Positions 60,600-64,000 of a stretch of DNA of 64,000 nt are shown one piece after another. The stretch's first letter is position 1. Each line of letters opens with the position of its first letter. The notes under the pieces were generated by a model. The model made no database searches. It had not been told where the DNA came from and was given only the letters and a program-made list of their open reading frames with translations. This DNA comes from CBDEFX01 sp965237635 (GTDB lineage: Bacteria > Chloroflexota > Dehalococcoidia > Lucifugimonadales > CAUZJF01). Made by a program: the position numbers and the translations under genes. The stretch is from positions 620,001 through 684,000 of the forward strand of contig CBDEFX010000001.1 in NCBI GenBank assembly GCA_965237635.1. The letters run 5' to 3'.

Positions 60600-62306
60600 G
60601 CCCGAATCCACCGAAGGACACCGATGGACGGCGTGAGGAAAGCGGAAGGGGGGGGTGAGGGAGCTACAGGGGAAATAGCCTGGGTTCCATTTGGGGTAGG
60701 GAGGTCGGCGGACGGTCTTCATCGCCGCACAGGGGCCCCTATGGCCGTCTGCGGGAGCTGCGATGCGCGGGATGGCGAGAGAATACGCAGCAGGGAACTC
60801 TCTCGGACCGGGCTGGCACGAGTCTGCGGGGATCTTCGGTTGTCCGGTGGGTGGGTCGGTCGCCGACGGTGCCGTCAGGCCGGGAGTGGAATGGCTCGCA
60901 GCCGGGCCAAGGCGCGGCTGAACTTCTCAGCCCAAGGCCAGCGATCCGGAAGATGCAGGGTCAACCGGCGTGCCGAGCGGGTGAGCCGTCCGGCCAGGGA
61001 GAAGAACCGCCGCCGGAGGGTCTTGGTGGTGGCTATCCGCTCTCCCAGACCGATCCGCGCCGTCCAGCGGGCCAGGTTGTGGGCCATCGTCTGGACGGCC
61101 AGCCAGGCGCCGTTGGCGGCGAAGCGGCCCGAGGGGAGATGGTTCAGCCCGACGCCGTACTTGAGGTCGCGTATGGCATTCTCGATCTCGGCGTGGCGGC
61201 GATGGTCAGCCTCCAGTTCGAGCAACTCCCCGTCCCGGTCGGTGATGAAGCCATGATAGCTGTATTTGGCGAAGAGGGCCAGTTGGGAACCGGGCGTCGG
61301 CTTCACCCGCCGGACGATGAGCCGTACCGGCGCGGCGTCCGCCTCGGCCTGAAAGGGGGTGCAGGTGGTCTCGGCCACATCGGCGGCACCGTCCATCCAG
61401 TAAGGAATCGGCGTCCAGGCATCTTCGGGTATCACCTCGATGAGATTGTGCAGGCTTTTGTGCTGGCGGATGGTGATGGAGAAGCGGACATCCATCTTGC
61501 GGCAGACGGATACCACGCCATGAGTGTAGAACCCGCTGTCGGCCCGTAGCGTGAGTCGTCCGTCGACCCCGGCGTAGCGCACCCGTCCCACCGTCTCCCG
61601 CAGGAAGTGGGCGGCGCCGCGGGCGGTGTTGGCCCGGCCCTCGCGCAGCCGGGACATCAGCACGTCTCCGGTGCCGGCGGCGATGGCCGGCAGCGGGTGG
61701 TAGCCCCGCTTGCCGGTATAGCCGTGGTGGCGGGCGCCCTCCTTGGCCAGTCCGTAGGTCTCGCAGATGGTGGAGTCCAGGTCAATGGTCAGGGGCCCGT
61801 CGCCGGGTCCCGCCCCGGCCTGCCAAGCCCGGGCCAGCAACTCGCGGCTCACCCGGTCGAGTTGACGGACGTGGCCCCACCGGAAGCTGCGCAGGAAGGT
61901 GCCCAGGGTGGATGGCGCCTTGACCGTGCCGCCCAGGGTGCAGGCCGTCCCCCCGGTGCGCAACACATCGGCGTCGTCAATGCAGTCGCCCCCAGCCAGC
62001 GCAGACGCCACCAGCGTCATCATCTTGTCGCTCGTGTTCGCCCGCCCCGGGGCATCGCCCAGGTCGAGGCGCTGCCGGACGAGTTCGGGCAGGCCGAGGT
62101 GCCGCGCCAGGGTGGCCGGAAGGAGCAGCCCGGCATTGGCCACCAAGCGGCGGTCGTCGAAGGTGATTTGGATCCGGTCGGGGTGGTTGCGTGGCAGCAT
62201 CTACTGGGTGCTCCTTTTCCGGGGTCGGTTTTTTGCTACAAAACCATTATCCCAGAAGCACAGGAGCACCTTCTTGCCGCCTCAGGACGCTAACCCGACG
62301 CCCTCC
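60600..62306 (-). mobile_element. IS1380-family insertion sequence, copy 2 (damaged end)
   Basis: It is nearly identical to copy 1 over the transposase region. The left end has the terminal repeat CCCGAATCCACCGAAGGA (60601-60618), with CTAA outside. It carries 84 extra bases (about 60632-60715) between two GGACGG motifs that copy 1 lacks. At the right end the match stops at 62306 and the outer ~15 bases of the inverted repeat are gone, so this copy is probably immobile. Confidence 0.82.
60875..62200 (-). CDS. IS1380-family transposase, copy 2
   Basis: The 441-residue transposase has an intact reading frame with the same DDE blocks as copy 1 (LTIDLDSTICETYG, LTLRADSGFYTHG, HAEIENAIRDLK). It has only about five substitutions relative to copy 1. 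It could act in trans on copy 1 even though its own right-hand terminal repeat is damaged. Confidence 0.92.
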   Translation of the reverse strand: MLPRNHPDRIQITFDDRRLVANAGLLLPATLARHLGLPELVRQRLDLGDAPGRANTSDKMMTLVASALAGGDCIDDADVLRTGGTACTLGGTVKAPSTLGTFLRSFRWGHVRQLDRVSRELLARAWQAGAGPGDGPLTIDLDSTICETYGLAKEGARHHGYTGKRGYHPLPAIAAGTGDVLMSRLREGRANTARGAAHFLRETVGRVRYAGVDGRLTLRADSGFYTHGVVSVCRKMDVRFSITIRQHKSLHNLIEVIPEDAWTPIPYWMDGAADVAETTCTPFQAEADAAPVRLIVRRVKPTPGSQLALFAKYSYHGFITDRDGELLELEADHRRHAEIENAIRDLKYGVGLNHLPSGRFAANGAWLAVQTMAHNLARWTARIGLGERIATTKTLRRRFFSLAGRLTRSARRLTLHLPDRWPWAEKFSRALARLRAIPLPA

Positions 62307-62713
62307 AACGGCTCTTGAGGCAACCGCCGCTTGTCGCACAGCGGACATATCCGGGCCACAAAGACGTGCTCGATCACCTCTGCTGGCACCATCGGAAGCT
62401 CGATGACTTCTCGTGTCCGCTGAACCCAGCCGCCTGACAGGCCCGTCCCGCACTCCGGGCACGACTCAGGAGCATGTATCACCCGCTGCGTGGGTTCCAT
62501 CCGCCGTCGGGCAAAGCCGTGGAGACGACGCTTACGGGGTCCGTTCCTCTCAGGCTGATGCCGCTTGACGAACCGCTTGTTGCCCGGCATCCCTGCGGTC
62601 GAGCCGCGGATGCTCAGCTGAGCATCCAACTCCTCTACACGCTGCCGCAACTCGGCTATCACCGCCAGCAGCGTCTCACGGCTCGCACTCTGCAGGTCTA
62701 CTTCAGCTTCCAC
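62307..62713 (-). pseudogene. IS66 transposase, N-terminal part
   Basis: Starting at GTG 62713 after AAGGGAGAG, the segment encodes a leucine-zipper-like helix (ASRETLLAVIAELRQRVEEL), a basic linker (RHQPERNGPRKRRLHGFARR) and the IS66 zinc-finger (CPECGTGLSGGWVQ..CPLCDKRRLPQEP). It is cut by the IS1380 copy; about 11 codons of IS sequence follow before a stop. The rest of the enzyme is at 59652-60599. Confidence 0.85.
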
Positions 62714-62824
62714 CTCTCCCTTATGACATCACTGCCACTCGCAACGCTAGGGGGTCTTAGATTCATCCCTTTAAGTCTGAACAGTTACGAGGCGACCCCA
62801 GAGCTGCTTTGAACAAGGTGTCTT

Positions 62825-62870
62825 GGAGGACTGTAGGGGCCCCGATGCCGCATCGCGGGCCCCTATGCCA
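62825..62870. repeat. palindromic repeat upstream of the permease gene
   Basis: GTAGGGGCCCCGATGCCGCA followed by TCGCGGGCCCCTATGCC has complementary arms (TAGGGGCCC/GGGCCCCTA). It is related to the palindrome at 24829-24855. Confidence 0.5.
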
Positions 62871-63070
62871 CCCGACGATGTCGTTTACAAGAGGTTTCTA
62901 TCTGTGCACTAGGCAACAAGCCCGCTAGGAGGGGTAGCTGGCTCAGTAGATCGAACAGTATAATCTACAAGCGCCATTTGTCGGGTGCAGCCAGTTAGAA
63001 GGATTAACGGCCTCCTGATCACCCTGGCGTAGTATTGGAGCATATAGCTGGTCCAGTGAGGTAGAGACCG

Positions 63071-64000
63071 ATGGCCGCGTACATAGCAAGGCGAACACTG
63101 CTGGCGGTGCTCACCCTTTTTACCGTCTCTTTCCTCTCCTGGCTCATTATTCAGCTTCCGGAGGGCGACTATATTGACATGTATGTCAACCAGATCGAGC
63201 GTAATAGGGGCACAACGCTCACTATTCAAGAGCAAGCCGAAGTGCGGGTAGAGTGGGGACTCAATCAGCCTATGCTGAAACAGTACTGGGACTGGCTCTC
63301 TGGCATAATACTCCACGCTGACTTTGGCCGGTCATATTCAGGGTTCGGGAAAGACTCGAGCGCTCGCACTCCAAACAAGGACCTCCTGAAGGACCGTATA
63401 CCGTTAACCATCGCGCTCACGGGATTCACCATACTCGTCACGTGGACGCTCGCCATACCAATAGGGATTTACTCAGCCGTCCGCCAGCACTCGATCGGCG
63501 ACTACACCTTCACGTTTCTGGGCTTTACCGGCCTTGCGGTGCCCGACTTCCTACTCGGCCTTGTGCTCATGTATGTCTTCCTGGCCTACTTCCACCAGAG
63601 CGTCGGCGGTCTCTTTTCAGGCGATTACCAGTTTGCGCCCTGGAGCTTCGCCAAGGTCGTGGACCTGCTCCAGCACATGATCATACCCGCAATCGTCCTG
63701 GGCACGGCCGGCACCGCCGGCTTGATCCGTATCATGCGCAACAACCTGCTCGACGAGCTTGAGAAGCCCTATGTGATCACGGCTCGGGCAAAGGGGCAGG
63801 TGGAGTGGAAGCTCATAGCGAAGTATCCTGTCCGAGTGGCGATTAATCCGTTTATCAGTGGAATCGGAGGCATGTTGCCCGCCCTGGTCGGAGGCAGTGT
63901 CATCGTTTCCGTGGTACTTAGCCTGCCCACCCTGGGCCCGTTGCTGTTGACCGCCCTCAGGTTCCAAGACCTGCCCCTAGCAGGGGCAATTCTTCTTCTA
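63071..64000 (+). CDS. dipeptide/oligopeptide ABC transporter permease (3' end outside window)
   Basis: An ATG at 63071 opens a frame that stays open to the last base, giving 310 residues. It has the DppB/OppB pattern: MAAYIARRTLLAVLTLFTVS, WGLNQPMLKQYWDWLSGIIL, HADFGRSYSG, PLTIALTGFTILVTWTLAIP, then the EAA loop YVITARAKGQVEWKLIAKYP and LPALVGGSVIVSVVLSLPTL. Six membrane helices are expected. The insertion between HADFGRS and the second helix is longer than usual. It is probably the first permease gene of a peptide or nickel-type importer whose other genes lie outside. Confidence 0.9.
   Translation, partial: MAAYIARRTLLAVLTLFTVSFLSWLIIQLPEGDYIDMYVNQIERNRGTTLTIQEQAEVRVEWGLNQPMLKQYWDWLSGIILHADFGRSYSGFGKDSSARTPNKDLLKDRIPLTIALTGFTILVTWTLAIPIGIYSAVRQHSIGDYTFTFLGFTGLAVPDFLLGLVLMYVFLAYFHQSVGGLFSGDYQFAPWSFAKVVDLLQHMIIPAIVLGTAGTAGLIRIMRNNLLDELEKPYVITARAKGQVEWKLIAKYPVRVAINPFISGIGGMLPALVGGSVIVSVVLSLPTLGPLLLTALRFQDLPLAGAILLL

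Larger units (their letters stand above)
59644..62788 (-). mobile_element. IS66-family insertion sequence, interrupted by IS1380
   Basis: Terminal inverted repeats GTAACTGTTCAG (59644) and CTGAACAGTTAC (ending 62788) are flanked by a perfect 8-bp target duplication GAGGCGAC (59636-59643 and 62789-62796), as expected for IS66. Its single transposase gene is split by the IS1380 copy at 60600-62306. Without that insert the element is about 1.44 kb. No tnpA/tnpB accessory genes are present. Confidence 0.9.

Noticed and set aside
60600..60722. N-terminal extension of the IS66 transposase fragment up to an ATG at 60722
   Set aside because: These bases belong to the inserted IS1380 copy; the IS66 reading begins only left of the CTAA junction near 60599.
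60624..61549. Plus-strand frames of about 210-230 residues over the IS1380 copies (also at 11906-12747)
   Set aside because: They mirror the transposase on the opposite strand and show no independent family features.

Overview
The window reads as a chromosomal segment of an uncultivated bacterium, most likely a Chloroflexota of the SAR202/Dehalococcoidia type. This is an inference from a UPF0182 membrane protein, an archaellin-like surface protein, paired DUF1501/DUF1800 genes, NHL propellers, a split glutamate-synthase-like operon and interspersed palindromes of the TGTCATTCTGA.. kind. No rRNA or other taxonomic marker is present. Coding is dense and moderately GC-rich.

Layout. 1-9.8 kb: a partial arylsulfotransferase-like gene, a flippase/methyltransferase fusion, an IS256-family insertion that splits a PaaI-like thioesterase gene (the original reading frame can be rebuilt), two NHL propellers and a DUF1800/DUF1501 pair. 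10.0-20.7 kb: a degenerate integrated element in tRNA-Phe, bounded by 16-bp direct repeats. It carries a tyrosine integrase, CI/Cro-like regulators, a glycine-rich tail-fibre gene, HicAB, a restriction-like gene, an IS1380 copy, and cassettes each closed by a copy of the 3' end of the repressor gene. Most cargo genes are broken by frameshifts or nonsense codons, while repressor, integrase and HicAB are intact. 20.7-27.2 kb: tRNA-Gly, an archaellin-like gene, a GNAT/aldo-keto reductase pair and a solitary molybdenum hydroxylase large subunit.

27.5-42.8 kb, minus strand, is the metabolic core: a four-subunit sarcosine-oxidase/N-methylglutamate-dehydrogenase gene set (soxDAGB order), MeaB, Kbl, then an mgsA-mgsB-mgsC-gmaS operon and a threonine dehydrogenase. 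Together these can be read as a complete N-methylglutamate route for methylamine use plus threonine-to-glycine conversion. 42.9-47.9 kb holds an amidase, hemL and small genes. 48.0-59.5 kb is an arginine-biosynthesis run (argJ, argB, UPF0182, argD, argG, acyl-CoA dehydrogenase, MaoC, argH, rpe). 59.6-62.8 kb is an IS66 element with clear 8-bp target duplications, itself interrupted by a second IS1380 copy. The window ends inside a peptide-type ABC permease gene.

The clearest themes are (1) methylated-amine/one-carbon/glycine metabolism and (2) genome erosion by insertion sequences and point mutations. The most unusual structure is the repeated repressor tail with its small three-helix membrane-protein cassettes at 14.7-16.4 kb.
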